Source: Chaunax sp. Z400 (taxonomy: Eukaryota > Chordata > Actinopteri > Lophiiformes > Chaunacidae). Taken from it: DNA of 64,000 nt. How positions within the stretch are numbered: the stretch's first letter is position 1; every line of letters begins with the position of its first letter. Shown one piece after another: positions 10,791 through 64,000 of the stretch. Position numbers and translations under genes: made by a program. The stretch covers positions 1,784,001 through 1,848,000 of the forward strand of contig CM075193.1 in assembly GCA_037577475.1 (NCBI GenBank). Reading direction: 5' to 3'. The notes below the pieces were generated by a model that saw nothing but the letters and a program-made list of their open reading frames with translations, had not been told where the DNA came from and did no database searches.

Positions 10791-13700
10791 GTAGGTAGTG
10801 ATAAATACTGGTTTGAGCCAGGAACGCTCCAATACACATACTTAAAGATCCATTTCTTAATTCAATCTCCACCTGAATAAAAATAATGAATTTAATTGGT
10901 CTCATGGCTCCCTAACATCTTCATAGTAAGAGAGTATAATTAAAACCCTGTCTACAGGCAAGCACGTAATTAGTATCTATAATAAATTAAGTTTCCAATT
11001 GTAAAGAAATATTTATGTGGAAGTCCATTTCTGCCAGAAGTAAGACAAGTTAGAAATGAGAAATATATAAACATTATAATTCTGGGTTTTTAACTACTAA
11101 TTTTAAATGATGATGAAAGTCAAAAGTATGACTCTGAAAATCATTTGTCAGTTACTCAAAGTTAGATTAAAAATGTGCAAATTTTACACAATTCAAATTA
11201 TGGGAAGATAAGGTTAGATGATAAGAAGAGTGATATAGTCAAAAAGAAATAGAAGTAAAAAAAAAAAAATTATAATTTGTAACTCAAAATTGAGGCATCT
11301 CAGCAGTTTGACAGTCATTATTCTGACCTGCATTCTGAAAATCTAAAATAATCATTTAGACTTATTGCCTCATAATGTTGACTGAAGTTAAGTCACGTCT
11401 CAGTGGAAACCGGGCTTCCATAGATTTCCTCTAGAAATCAGCAACTGGTTATAAACTCAAAGCTTTTTCCTTTCTTTCAAATCGTCAAAAAAAAAGAAAA
11501 AAAAAGAAAAAAGAAATCTCACATCTCAAAATATTCTCGTTTTCCCTGGAATTAGCATCCCATTAGTACATAGTTCTCTTCAGGGAATCTTTTGAAGGAA
11601 TTATCATTATTATTATAAAAACAAAACATTATGATGATGATTAAAAAAAACAACAGTAGCCTCAGAATCTACATACCAGGGTCTCCCTTCAGGCAGAACC
11701 AGGATCTGGTATTTGGTGATGATTAAACAATCAGTCTTACTGTAATTTGAGCCGACCATAATGAGAGCTTTGTATGCTAACAACAGTCCTGTTTTGATTG
11801 TTTGTATTGTCGCTGATGAATAATTCCATAAAGAATGACAGGCTGTTACAGTGTCACATGTTGAGACAGCATTTACAATATGAACACATCATTTTAAACT
11901 ATTAAAAATCTCTATTTTATCATTAAAGTGGCATTTTTTTTACACATTTGTAAGCTCATATTATCATTATTGCATTGCATTAGATTCAAAACACATTTAA
12001 ACCCTGTTTTCCGGTTATAGAGCAGAGAGAAATAAATACGTATCATATATAAACAAAAAAGCAACAAGAATTCTTTTTTTTTTTTTTTACAATAGAAAAA
12101 CAATATTTTCCACATTTGATGTTACTGATCAATAAATTAACATTCACCTGAAACATATAAGATATAATGTCATATAATATAATGTCTTGCCTCAATGAGG
12201 AAAAAAAAAGAAGTGGGGCCATTTCAGACGAGCTCATCAGGACGAAAAGCTGACATTTTGACAGATGCTGTGTGAGAATCAACAGGCTCTGACAGATCAG
12301 AGTTCACCTCTGCAGTGGTGAACTCTTTGAGGAATTGTGACACTTTGCTCCATAGTGAAATCAAAAATAAAACTGAAGTTAAAAAAAACCCGTAGGGTTC
12401 ACAAACCACATTGCACATGCTCTAAAAACTAGTAGGAATATTTATGTACCACAAACCTACCATATATGGACAAATCTAGACATTAGGCATTACAAAATAC
12501 AAAGAACTCCTTGATAAAAATAAAGTCGACACCCCAGCCTTAAAGTATTAGAGCCAGGATAAAAGTCCTGATGCTTCATATTGCATCTTTACTCCTCTGA
12601 TAAAACCACTTCATTGCCTCACCGCCTCTTTGGGACCAGGAGGGAGTGAAGCAGGACATCCATCACACCACAGAGGAAACACCTCGTCCAACTTGCTTGG
12701 CTAAAATAATGCCGCCGGTGTTTTGAGGCTTTTTGATCGATGTCGGCGCAAAAATCGAACCTCGATATGAAAATTTCATATGAACCTGCTTCATTTTACA
12801 AGGTTGCTTATCCTTATAATCAGCAAGCATCGATACAGTCTCCCTGTCCATCTAGTTTAACTCTTCAGTGCAAGTTTGAAGTTTCAACATCCACACGCAT
12901 CACACAGCGAAATCGAGTCATGAGTGAAATCAGCCTTCAGAGCAAATTGTGCTTGTCTTGTATGAGAAAAGATCTTCGGTTGTGGATTTACCCTGGGACC
13001 ATAAATAAAACCTGCCCAGGTGCTTAGCGACCCCCAGAGGAGAAATGTGCGTGTGGCATGAATAAATAATAAATAGAACATCTGGGTGTATTTACACAGG
13101 AGCGCTATTTACAGGAGGACTCTCCATAAAGCTAAGATAAAGCTAACAAGTTTCCAGTACAAAACACACAAGCTAGCTGTGATGCTATTGAAGTAAGTGT
13201 ATAAAAAGGTGAGTGGATAATGCCCTGGTTCTACATGTGAGAGGGTGGGGGGGTGCTGTGTAGCTTCATGTATGAAAATGTTCTGAACAACCAACTGCAC
13301 AGACCTCCTAATGGAATAATGGATGTGCTTTTCTGCATAACAGATTCAGATCTTAGCCTGAAGACGTCAAGCCGTGGCCCTCTAACCTTGTTTAAACCAA
13401 TCTGCATTACCTAGACCCTCCCACGCTCTTCCATAATTGCTTTTATCATTAGTCTCAACTGGTAGATCGAAAAAGACTCGCCTCTCCTCTCAGGAAAGGA
13501 TAGCAGCTAGTAAACAGAACAACTTTCACACTTAAATACAGGGAATTTCAAACAGTAACCGGACAAAGAGTTTTTTTTGTGTTTTTTTCCCCCCGTTGGG
13601 GTTGTCGTCCTCGGTTCTGTCCCATGTGAGAGCTTATAACGCGTCAGTCATTCCCATCTCTGCTCCTGAAATCAATCCCACAATGCCCACAGTTCAAGAG

Positions 13701-13915
13701 CAAAAAAACCAGAGCAGCTCCATATTGCACTGAGCAAAAAAGTGGGGCGACAAAAACAAAGAGAAAGAGCAGAACGGGGATCTCTCCTCAAAGAGTGAAC
13801 TTTAGACCAGACTCAAATCATTCTTGCAGCCCTAAATTTTGGATTCATACTTCCTCATTCTATCATCGGACACCTCCACGCCTACTTCACATGGGATACG
13901 TGCAAATATGTACAT

Positions 13916-13917
<2 letters not shown>

Positions 13918-13952
<35 letters not shown>
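13918..13952. repeat. (GT)n microsatellite directly after the slc24a3 stop codon
   Basis: About 16 GT units begin within 3 nt of the TGA (minus strand reads TGAGACACAC...). It forms the first bases of the 3' UTR. Confidence 0.9.
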
Positions 13953-53207
<39,255 letters not shown>

Positions 53208-55383
53208 CTGTGAGTCAGAAACAGACAGAAACAAAGCGAGACAGAAATGGTGGGACGGTTAGAATGTTGCCAACTTATTCGCTGCAAATAAATCATCACA
53301 CAAACCTTTGGCAGCTCTATCCCAAATGCATCCTGTTGCATTTTATTTATTTTTGATTTGTACAGAACATTATGTAGTGTCTTTTGATTGTTAAAATAGA
53401 TGCATGTTGTGATTTGCACTTCACATGTCCCCTGATACACTCCTATGTACAAACAGACTAATGACTATAATGCACAAGCCCTTAGTGCTGCAGTTAATTG
53501 ACATTCCTGAATACGCCAAACGTTCCGTCTCCCCACAGAACAAAAGGCAGATGAGACATGCATCTTGTGTCACCACGTTCCTGCGGGAGCATTAGTACGG
53601 CAGCACGCTGAGCACCGCAAGGCCAATCATTCCAGCTCAGTCATCTGGGTCACAGTATCCTCAAGCGCCCCATCTCCGACCCATCTCCCCTTCTAACTAT
53701 GCAACAGGCCCTGACTTAGGTGCAGAGCACGTAGAGGCGTCTATAAATAGCACCGCACTCAGCTGCATTTATCAAAATACAGAAATGTTTGCAACGATTT
53801 GCAGAAACGTCTGTGTCACAGATAGATGACAGAATGGACAGGCAGATGCACAGCCAGCAAGTGTGAAAATCGATCAATCAATTGTCCTTAAAAGCAGAAC
53901 GAAGCGCGCAAAGCAACAAAAACCTCCTAATGACATCTACAACCTGAAGCTAAAGTGAGGTTAGGCATTAATACGTACAGGCCATGAGACGACATGAGAC
54001 GACCCTGTAAACAAATACAATTCTAAATACGTAAGTAAAAAAAAACCCGAAAAGGCACAAAATATTTTATTTATGGAATTTATGGAAATTTATATGCGCA
54101 CTCGTTTCATTTCAGCAGATTATGAGCGTCTTTTATGCTTTTTCACTGTCCTGATCAATGACTCGACTCTCCTCTGCTCTGGTCTGGTCTGGTGTTCCTA
54201 CTGAGGTGGTGGCTTATCCATGCTTCAGGCACACAGAGCGACACATGTTGAGTGACAGCAACCCGAGTTGAGGATGAAGTCTCGCAGTCCTATTTTAAAA
54301 CATTGGCTTGTGAATTTCTGTCTTTCCTGCCTCATTACTATGGAATCAATGGATGGATGAGCAGGACTTTTGATCCCATCATCATTGTGGACATACTGTA
54401 AATCTTTGTGTGCCAGAGACGCACAAATCAGTGACAAATTCACAAAAAACTCCATCCTTTGCTAGAGATCAAATGAACTCTCCTGGGAACCTTTAACCAT
54501 GTGAACGTCTTTTTATTTATTCCTGTACTTTTTTGTATTCATTACCAATAATTGCCCCTGTGGCATTTTAACCTTGTGCAAAAAAGCTTTATGGCAGAAT
54601 TGGATTTGCTGCTGAGGGTGTGCACTGTGCACTGGGGAGACTGTTCCTGCAGAGGAACATGTGGCTGTTAAATTATTCTAATGAACTGTGAATTTTCAAT
54701 GCCGTGAGCAAACTCCATTCACCCCCATTGTAAAACGCTGAAATCTCAGACACACCAGGTATCAAAACCTGGACAAAAAAAAGAAAGAAGCATCTACGCT
54801 ATGAGATACAAGCAGAGAGAAATGAACACGGCGGTCAATATCGACCAGAGAAGACATTTGATTTTAGAATAAAACAGCCACAAAGCACAGCTGTGCAGCG
54901 ACTCTTGACTCCACTGTGTGGTTCTACAAAGAGAACTGAAGGGTGAAATCTGCCAGGCTGCATCACTGCCAAAGCCTCAATACGACTGTGACGCCTTTTG
55001 CCCTCTCACTGTATGCTCTTCCCCTGAGCCCAGTGCTTCTGTGTGTTTGTGCGATAGCTTTTGTGTGCATGTGACATTAGTGGACGACACAAAACAACTT
55101 CAAACACCATCAACACACTCCAGGAATCCTCTCTCTCTCTCTCTATCTCTTTTCATTCCCTTATAACTGGAGTTTGTGCTCCATCAGACAGACAATGTGC
55201 ACAAAAAATCAACACCATGAAAGCACACAGGCTCTCCTCTGTGAGATGTGTTCAGGCACTCTTTTTGGAGTGTTTTAGGTAACTATAGTGGTCCAGTGAG
55301 GCAGGATGCATCATCACTGCTCAGGTTACTATGGAGATGTGAAGTCACAGACGAGAAGCAGGGAGGTGAGTGACATAACCCTG

Positions 55384-55498
<115 letters not shown>

Positions 55499-56239
55499 GG
55501 CCAAGACAAACTACACGTAAATTCTTCCACGTGTTGTGCAGCGTGAGTCACACAGGTAAGCACACTCAGGCTCTTCACTGGAGGAGTTCATAGGAAGGAC
55601 TGATCCGGATCCTGTGAGGAGCTAAAATTATATTTTCATATCTGCTGTCAACAGCTACAAGGAACACGATGGCTTCATTTCCCCCTTTATTTCCCTCCTA
55701 CAGTGACAGTTCTTATTGTATAATAGTGTTAATTTCATTTAATGTTCAGCATTGAACACTGACTGTGACTAAATCAACCTGCTATACTGTTGACAATAAA
55801 AGACGATGCTGAAATGTCTTTTAGAAATAAAGGGAGGGTGGAGGTGGGGTGTGAGCGTAAAGCCTGAGGAACCTCTGGCGGAGGCCCACAGCGGTCCTGA
55901 CGTATAAACGGTGGTCCGACCTGGGCATAAGGGCCAGAGACTAATGGAACCAGCAGCTGGGTCCCTCAGAAGTTTCCCTCAGGACAGCTAGCGCTCAAAG
56001 ATTCGAGGTCTCGGTGCTGAAAGGATCTCAACGTCATCAGATCAGACACTTTCTGTGAAGCTGCAGTCTTTATCATTCAGCCTGTTCTTCATCAGATACA
56101 TATGAAATGAGTGAAATAAGAGTAATGATGATGCCAGAGAATGTATCAGGCTTGAGTAGATTGACTGAAATGTAAAATAATAACCTGACGTCTTGGAAAA
56201 AAAAAGACAAAATTATCGCCACTTTTATTTGAACAAAAT

Positions 56240-56375
56240 CCGACTAAAATGGTTTAGTCTTAGTTTCAACTAAGACTTGACTAAAAAGAAACAGGATAAT
56301 GTTGACTAAATATGATTAAAGCCAATAAGTCTGACACTGGACCAAGAATAAGACTAAATTAAAAAAAAGGAAAAA
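56240..56375. repeat. Diverged dispersed repeat (TAGTCTTAGT...GACTAAA type)
   Basis: Repeated GACTAAA and TTAGTCTTAG words resemble a teleost element I recall only in part. Confidence 0.35.
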
Positions 56376-57227
56376 AGAAAATTAACACTACTACTGACAC
56401 AAATTTTGCCATTTGGGTCGTGAACATGGCCACTGGATGAGAGGCCCAACACTTACATCAGTGCCAGAGAACTTACTGACTACCGACTGGCCAGTTTAGA
56501 ATATAATCTTGTATCATTTGTGAACCCCTGAGGTTTGAAGCTAAGAAGCTAAACTAAACTGTATGTGGTTATTTTAAAGCAGCACTGACAGACTATCTAT
56601 GGCTGATTTTTGAAAAACAAGCATTGAACACAACGCTGACATACTGCCGTATAAGAATTTGTTCCAAAATGGTCAAATGTGTTAGCAAATGGTTGCCTAT
56701 TACACCCTGAGCAGACACAGAGCAACATTAGCATTCATTTGCATGCTTTCTATCCCCCTCGCTCTCCTGTTACGTCTCCACCAACTCCTGAGAAAAATAT
56801 GTGGCTCAGTGGGAGCTAAATGCTCCACTATGTTTAGAGGTGGTCTCTGATTGGTGCTGGGCAGGTATAGTGTGTGCGGCGGCTTTGACAGAACTTATTC
56901 CATGAAAACAGCTGCCTGCTGCTGATGAGAGCAGAGAGACCACATCGGATCAGTGGAGCCGTGGACCGGAAAACCAAACAGTCCTGTAGAGCTGAGGGGA
57001 ACGTCGGGACAAGTCAATAATTCTCTCTCCTCTCACATCACACAGTCATCTGATCCTTTGCACATATAAAAAATATATTGATTGGTGCAACTTTAACAGG
57101 AGTCACCTGAAGATGACAAATCCTCAAAACACTGTACAACGTAACATATACAGCGCATGTGACGTATCCTCCACTCCTCTGGTGAGCCTATCGACTGTAG
57201 ATCTTTTCTATATATAAGCTACTATCT

Positions 57228-57490
57228 TCTCAGCAAGAAGGTTCAAATCCACCTGAGGACCTGGGACTTTTCTGTATATAGTCTCCATGTTCTGCCCACG
57301 TCTACCTGGGTTCCCTCCATGTTCTCCGGCTTCCTCCCACCACCAGAAACATGCAGTAATGGTGAACTGGTGACTCTAAATGGACCGTAGGCGTGAATGT
57401 GAGTGTGAAAATGGTTGTTTGTCTGTCTATGTGTGGCTCTGCGATGAACTGGTGACTTGTGCAGGGTGAACCCTGCCTCTTTTTTTTGTT
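57228..57490 (+). mobile_element. tRNA-derived SINE-like copy
   Basis: 'cagcaagaaggttcaaatcc' contains a B-box-like GGTTCAAATCC (57240-57250). It is followed by 'catgttctccggcttcctcc', 'ggtgaactggtgactctaaa' and 'gtgcagggtgaaccctgcct', the order seen in a very common teleost SINE. The 5' A box is missing or degraded. An open frame on the minus strand (57243-57593) is just this repeat. Confidence 0.65.
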
Positions 57491-57942
57491 TGTTGGGGAG
57501 ATAAACACGTGTCCAAGGACACACATGTACCTGCTTTTCTTTAAATGCTATTTGTGCTGATGCGGATAGACCATGAAAATTTCCTGCGTTCAAATGGGCC
57601 TTAAAATGTTTAGTTTTTTTTTAAAATTGAAGAAACCAATTATGGGATGCACACCTCAGGGCTCCTATGAGGCATGTGTGAAATGTCATTGAATTCTGTC
57701 TGGCGGTTTTTAAGATGTACCCCATTAGGAACGTGTGGAGAGACGAGGGGAACCCTGTAAGGTGGGGGCATAAAAAACAGAGAGGAAGAGATAATAATAG
57801 AAGAAGAGAAAGTAACTGAACACCAGATAAATGATTACGTGCTGGATTTCCCTTCAGATTTCAGACAGTATGGAGTCAGCCAGGATGTGCTGTACCTGCA
57901 GGAATCACCCACTTATAGATGTAGGCCAGCCGTGTACAGTAA

Positions 57943-57944
57943 GT

Positions 57945-57985
<41 letters not shown>
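57943..57985. repeat. (GT)n microsatellite
   Basis: About 20 GT units in intron 1. Confidence 0.9.
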
Positions 57986-57986
<1 letters not shown>

Positions 57987-58143
57987 TTCCTTCAGGGGAC
58001 TCTTAAAACACCAGGAGAGCTGGAACGAACTTCATAAACATTATGAGCATCTATGTTTTGATCCTTCTTTCTCTGCTATGTTCATCCATCCACCTCTGCT
58101 GTGTCTATAGGTCCAAACCGACCCCATAACGTCACATAACATG

Positions 58144-58163
58144 CCCCCCCCCCCCCCCCCCCC
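58144..58163. repeat. (C)20 homopolymer
   Basis: Twenty C in a row in intron 1. Confidence 0.9.
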
Positions 58164-61100
58164 ATCGCTCTTCACTGTCACATTTAATTAGCTACTTCAT
58201 CTTCATTAGCATCCCTTGGCAGGCGTGTGTGTGTGTATGTGTGTGAGCATGTGTGTACGTATGTGTGCAGGTTTCTCTGCCCATGAAGGCAAGTGTGAGT
58301 CCTTGAGTATCTATGTGATGCAGTATGTGTGTATTTTTTGTTTATATATTTTTTGTGCGCAGGGGGACATCACTAGTGCTGTATGTAATGCATGCATGAG
58401 AGTGTGTGTGTGTGTCTGTGCGCCAGTGAGGGCCTACAGTCTTGTCCCCGGAGAGAAAGGAATCAGGCCATGAGCACGTGGCTCTTCCTATAACATGTTA
58501 CACGTGATGCCGACATACTTGGCTCCTCATCATAGGACATACAATATCTAGGTTACTGTTTTATATGCATCATTATACAATACATTTACACACACACACA
58601 CCAGTATACCTACATGATTACACTTCTCATTATATTTAGCATTTGTATTTTAGGCACCTGTGTTGATCAAAAGAATCCTTTCTGTTGTGTGTTGGGATGC
58701 AGGACAACAATCAACACAAACAGTGTTTCCCCCACCATTCACCGGCACAAAATATTTTTTTTGAATGGAATTTACGTAATTGATATGTGGACTTCTTTCA
58801 GTTCAGCAGAGCATGAGCTTCTTTTGTGTGTTTCGCTGCCCTGATTAATGACTCTGCTCTGCTCTGGTCATTTGTTCTGTTACACAGTGTGTAGCTTTTC
58901 ACTGTACACTGTTCCTACAACCTTTACGACTAGTACTACAGCCTGGTATTAGTAGTAGTAGTAACACTACTAGAGCCTTTACTATTTCTACCACTACTTT
59001 AAATGGTTTAGGATCTGGGACAGGTCTGCTCAAACTAAACATGGTGAAGCAGCGTTCACATATCCGGAACAAACTATTACACAAAAACAAAATATTAACA
59101 CTGCTTAAATTACTGCTACTGGGTCTTTCAGCTGCCAGCTTTTTTTTTTCATCTTCTTCATGTATTGTAGTTCAGCTTCAATTGCAATGAATTAGATTTT
59201 TTTGGATAATTTTCAGCCAGTTCCTTTTGCCTTTCTGCTGTATTTTGAAACTCAGTTCCGCTGACAGCTTCCACACATATTTTTAATTAAAGGTCCCGTT
59301 AGGAAGCCAGATTACCTGCATCAAGAGAACATTTTTTAACACTGTACAAATATTAGAGTCAGGTTTTAATAGTCAGGTTTTATCCCAGCTTTAAAGCCAT
59401 ATCATGTCATTTCTAAGGGATATTTTAGCTGAGAAAGACCGGGAAGATCAGTGAAGATGATGCAGCCTTACTCCATCACTATCTGACAGCCTCAGGCCAC
59501 GATAGCCTCCCAGTTAATGAAGAACTCTTTACAAAAGTATGTGGATCAGAGGAACATAGATGAGGCTGAGGAGGAAAGGAGCCAACAGCAAATTCTGAAA
59601 TATATAGAATAGTATATAGTATATATATAAGATTTTGAGGAGGAAATTAATCATTGATTATCAATTAAAGCCACTACCCATCTACTACTTACACGTTAGA
59701 AAGGAACAGGCTGCCGGTTGTGTCCATTAGAGTGTATGTGAGAAGACACTTTGCAGCCATGTGCGACTGCTCCACCGCTGCAGAGCACAGTTTCACAGTC
59801 GTGCTGAATGTTGTGTTAATGTGAGAGCTGGAGAGAGGAGGTGACGCCTCAGCAGAGCATCATGATCCGTGCTGGGGGAGGCATTCACATCATTTTCCCT
59901 CTGAAGCAACATTTACAAATCATATATTGAACTTTACAATAATTGCATGGTGAAAATTACAGACATTCCTGAACAATGAGGGACTTGTCAGACTTGCCAT
60001 CCTGTCATTCACAGCTCTCTCTATGCTCAGGCTTAATTTCCTGCTGTCATTGTCTGGGGGGTGTCTATTGTCAGCTGGTCACATCTATCCAATAGAACAG
60101 CGACACACTTCCATTGTTAGTCTATCATCTAACTGCTGTCTTTTTAAATAACATTCATGGAGCTGTTATGGGCGGACACTCCACCTTCATTTCATCAGCC
60201 TCATAAGTCTCAGCAGAATCATCAGCCGCCACCACCACCACCATCAGTCTCTGGACTCCATATCTATCTTGCTGCTGCTGCTGCTGCTCAGGGCAAATGA
60301 TTTCTGTCAGACTAGTTATCAAATATCTTCTGCTGCAACGTCTTGACTTCATTCACTTGTCTCTTTTGAGTGAAATGCAGTTATTTTCAGTTTTGGATGC
60401 TGATGACATAAACCTACGCTACGACCTGTCATGCAGTTATTCATAAATAAATTCATAATGAAATAGTCATTCATAATAATAAAATAAAATAAAAATATTT
60501 TCCTCAATTAAACCCCCACATGTTCTGCATCCTGCTGCCAGTGGCGGCGCCTTTCCCCACTGAATGGACTTTTCCAGACAGTCAGGCAGTCAATGCGCTG
60601 TCGCTAATCCTGACTGTCACACTGCCAACTAAAATTCAGAGGCACACTGTCTGTACAAGCTCAGCTCCATCCACTCAGCATCTCAGAGCAAAGTGCAGTG
60701 TAAAATTCAGCGACACACCTCCCTCTCACACGCACCAGCTAAGCCTCGCCGTGTCACTGTTCATCAATAAATCAATGTGACTATGAGAGGTTAGGATGAC
60801 AATCGTCCCCTGCGTTTTGAAGAAATACTGTGTGTGTGTCTCTGCAGGTGATGTCAGGGAAGATACGCATTATAGAGTATACTATCTGTAAGGATTAATA
60901 ATAATAGATTTGTGCTTCAGATAGTTACAAACTGCCCGACTCAGACATGAACCAAAATCAAAAGATGTTAAAATGACAACAAACACCATCAGTTAAAGTA
61001 AAAACACATAACAGTGGGATTATTTTTGGCTTTGTCCCAAAGACATCTGTAATTCCTCAGAGTAGCAGGTACTAATCACACAGGACAAAAGCATGAATGT

Positions 61101-63044
61101 ATTCATTCATGTAGTCTATAATGAAGACATGAACACAGACTGAAATGGTGCCAGACTTCCACAGTGAATGCAAGGTTTATATGGAACCACTCATAACACC
61201 AATGGGGTCATAACCTTATAGCCAATACATTACCAATACATTATTCCACAATATGTTGAAGAAACATTTGCTTATTGCCAGGTTCAGAAAAAGCTATGAG
61301 GTAAAAGTGAGTTTTAAGATGAGACTCAAAAAGGACCAATCGCCTTCAGGGCCCTGCCAGAGTGGCAGTGAGGGTTTATTTAGGATGGGGTGGACAGTAG
61401 CACGTTTAAATATATGTAGTTATATTCAGAGTATTTATCGGGATGTGTATTTCTATTAGTTTGATGATGCAAATGAATTATAAAATAATAATAAGCCAAA
61501 ATAAAAGATCAATATGCAAAACCCCATTAGAGGGTTGCTTTAATTGTTACTTAACGAACTTGACAGCCTCTTAATGGTCTCATTAGCCGACGCTGTCAGA
61601 CTCCACTCCTGCTGCGAGTGTGTATGGTCGCTGTCATCTCAGACATCTCTCACTCTCATCTCTCTCTCCCTCTGAAGATGTGACCCAGGCAGGGAGCCTC
61701 TCTGCCCCGGGGGGGGGAGGACACACTGTGGGGGATGGTTGAGGAATCACGATTCATTCGTTAACTGATAAGATCATTTATACATTACATAAATTAGGTC
61801 TGTCCAGCATACGTTCCAATTTTAACAACAGTCTTTCTTTGTGTTAAGCTTTCTGACACCACGTCACTCAAGTCACAGAATGAGAATGCATTATAAAAAT
61901 ATCATGTTCCCCTGTGTGTCAATCAAACACATATGATGCAAGACACCTCCTGGTCCAGATCCTGCAGAGACGTTCACCGTCTCTCTAGTACTGCATGAAT
62001 TCTCCTCCACACTGCAACACTGACCAAATAATGTATGAGCAGCAAAAACAAACTGTAAGAGAAGCAGATTATCACGGTGGATTTGTTTTTTTTTCATGTG
62101 TAGAGATTGAATACACACAAACGTGCTTCAGTACAAATTGTCTCTCAAATGCAGACAAAACTTCAGACAACATAGTTATGTAATCTGGGTGCATTTGCCA
62201 AAATCGTCCCAAAAAAAAAATGGAGTAGGTTAAGAAGTGTGTGGTGCATCCTGTGTGAGGAAGAGGTTTGAGATGAGCGAAGAAGAAAAGTGGAGTCAGT
62301 ATGTATTCAGTAAAATGTGGAATGAAAGAATACCCTGATGTCACGTCAGTCAATCTTATCGTACACATAAGATTGCATCACATACAGTACAGATTGAAAA
62401 TGCACCACTTCATCTCTGATGCAGCCGCCTCCCTGTTGTCCGGCTCAATGTCACACCCATATCTGATTGGTTCCATGTCAGAAATAATAGCTTATCAATA
62501 CTGAGGGTTATTGTGACACAGAGGGGTAAAGAGCTACATCTGCACATTGGAGCTGATCCAGATGGAGTTGTGTTTTCAAGGCTGATACAACTGAAGTGGA
62601 AACTAACATCACAATATGATGATCTTTTTTTTTTTACAGAGGGGGCAACTATATGTCCAACATTCCTGCACATTTCCTTCTTCAGTAAGATGTATACACA
62701 GAGTATTTCACCAGTCATTCATTGTTTGCTGTTGGCTCCATAGCTTTTAGTGAAGACACACATAATTGAATATATTATGCAAATTGTGCCTTTTTCAAGC
62801 ACATTGTGTTCATCAAAAAAGTTTAGCGATTCTTGAAATTTAAACAAGGATGCATAAATAAATATAAAACATAAGACACTTTTTTTCCAATTACGTAACA
62901 CATAAAATAATTTTAATTTTTTACATTAACGAAAATACTTATATACTATATCACAGCATACACAACAGTTTAGAGGAGAAAAACTTGACACAGTCAAGTA
63001 TTCAAGTTGTAAACAGACGATTGACAGGACAGGGGCACTTCAGG

Positions 63045-63107
63045 TGCCAATCAGATTTCAGCTGGGGCCAGTGCCCCTCTGGCCCCGCCCCTGGATCCGC
63101 CCCTGGC
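63045..63107 (-). mobile_element. hAT-like terminal fragment
   Basis: On the minus strand the fragment starts CAGGGGCGGATCCAGG and continues GGGGCCAGAGGGGCACTGG, resembling a CAGGGGCGGATC-type terminus of fish hAT elements. The other end was not found. Confidence 0.4.
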
Positions 63108-63244
63108 TTAAAGCTGACATTATTTCACTCAAAGTTGACAAAAGCTTTTCATCTGCTAGACTCCCAGAATGATACACTTTGTTGTAGTGACATAGTGTAA
63201 AATATGATGACAAATAATATCATTATAGTATCTTATATAGTATC

Positions 63245-63355
63245 ATATAGTATCTCACAGCAAGAAGGTCCTGGGTTCAAATCCATCTGAGGATCTGGGA
63301 CTTTTTGCATGTTCTCCCTGTGTCTGTGTGGGTTTCCTCCCATCACCAGGAACAT
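63245..63355 (+). mobile_element. tRNA-derived SINE-like copy, truncated
   Basis: 'ctcacagcaagaaggtcctg', B-box-like GGTTCAAATCC (63274-63284), then 'gcatgttctccctgtgtctg' and 'gggtttcctcccatcacc'. It is the same family as 57228-57490 and lacks the 3' half. Confidence 0.65.
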
Positions 63356-64000
63356 GTGTTTTTACAGGTCCTCATCTTTCCCAATGACGGCATTAAAAAA
63401 AACAAAAAAACTCACCCTGTTCAGACATTTTTATGAACATCTGAAAGCCTCCTGAAGTCACTCTGCTGTCTTCAGAACATGAAACACAATGCAGTTGAAA
63501 ACAAACTTATAATCAGTCAGACTTGAATAGAAAAGCTTCTGGCAGCCAGACAGCCAATTAAACAGTGAGCTCTGTGAATGAAGAGGAGGCTGCAGATAAG
63601 GAGACACTTTCACTCATTACCTTTCCCAGCGAGGAGATTAATATCCTCAGCATATGTCTTTTCAACAGGAAGGGCCTCTCTAAGCTCCGTCATAATAAGC
63701 AGCTCTCTCTCTCCGACACCCCCCCCCCACACACACACATAAAAAAACACAGATGCACAGATTGTTCAATTTAACTCAGAGTCATCTGAGAGTCGGATTA
63801 ATCTGATCGGGTAATTAAAAGGCTAGCGGCTTCCTCTGGCCCTGCTAAGTGCAGGTGAGAAGCACTGGGATTGTGTTTGCATTGGTCAGGGAAACAAGAG
63901 GGTCCTGCAGGCTAATCGCTGCAGAAGAGCTCCATCACGTATCCGACTGTGCCGACATCATGCTAACAAGAGGCACTTGAAGAATTCAGATCTAAAGGAT

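Larger units (their letters stand above)
9940..13952 (-). other. slc24a3: Probable slc24a3 3' UTR
   Basis: About 4 kb of AT-rich non-coding sequence follows the slc24a3 stop codon on the minus strand. It runs to a canonical AATAAA (minus strand) at 9956-9961. No recognisable exon or large repeat block interrupts it. The length is inferred, and a shorter UTR using an earlier signal is possible. Confidence 0.45.

Noticed and set aside
57228..57260. tRNA gene
   Set aside because: Only a B-box-like GGTTCAAATCC is present, with no cloverleaf or A box in place; it belongs to a SINE. The same applies at 63274.
57243..57593. 116-codon open frame on the minus strand
   Set aside because: It is the antisense of a SINE-like repeat.

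Overview
This window is ordinary vertebrate nuclear DNA, almost certainly from a percomorph-type teleost. The supporting signs are GT-AG introns of 80 bp to 26 kb, very dense (CA)n/(GA)n microsatellites, several minisatellites, and many short copies of repeat families that I recognise from teleost genomes. No bacterial or phage gene, rRNA, CRISPR array or confident tRNA gene is visible.

Two protein-coding genes are supported, both incomplete at their 5' ends, and they converge tail to tail. (1) rin2 (Ras and Rab interactor 2), plus strand: the last four coding exons (3567-5586) encode the VPS9 Rab5-GEF domain and the Ras-associating domain. A 3' UTR of about 2.9 kb probably ends at the AATAAA at 8461. 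(2) slc24a3 (K+-dependent Na+/Ca2+ exchanger NCKX3), minus strand: 16 coding exons, from exon 2 at 53082-53207 down to the stop codon at 13953. Exon phases agree across all 16 exons, giving about 581 residues plus a split codon. Only exon 1 (start codon and signal peptide) is missing, and it should lie beyond position 64000. A long 3' UTR probably reaches about 9940.

Layout: 1-3566 rin2 intron; 3567-5586 rin2 coding exons; 5587-8485 rin2 3' UTR; 8490-9940 intergenic; 9940-13952 probable slc24a3 3' UTR; 13953-26520 slc24a3 exons 17 to 3; 26521-53081 the 26.5-kb slc24a3 intron 2; 53082-53207 exon 2; 53208-64000 part of intron 1. Intron 2 has no recognisable exon but holds six separate minisatellites (units 39, 11, 10, 21, 15 and 15 bp), a hairpin MITE, a nested retroelement insertion and a nested palindrome.

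The two genes are not known to act in one pathway: RIN2 regulates Rab5 endosomes and adhesion, and NCKX3 extrudes Ca2+ at the plasma membrane. Their adjacency is conserved synteny with the human RIN2/SLC24A3 region, as I recall it, but the relative orientation here is convergent. I found no convincing new biological system. The points most worth checking are the microsatellites built into slc24a3 splice sites, an inverted repeat pair flanking slc24a3 exons 3-15, the minisatellite cluster in intron 2, and CTCF-like motifs between the convergent genes. Gene and repeat identities come from recalled family sequences, not from a database search.
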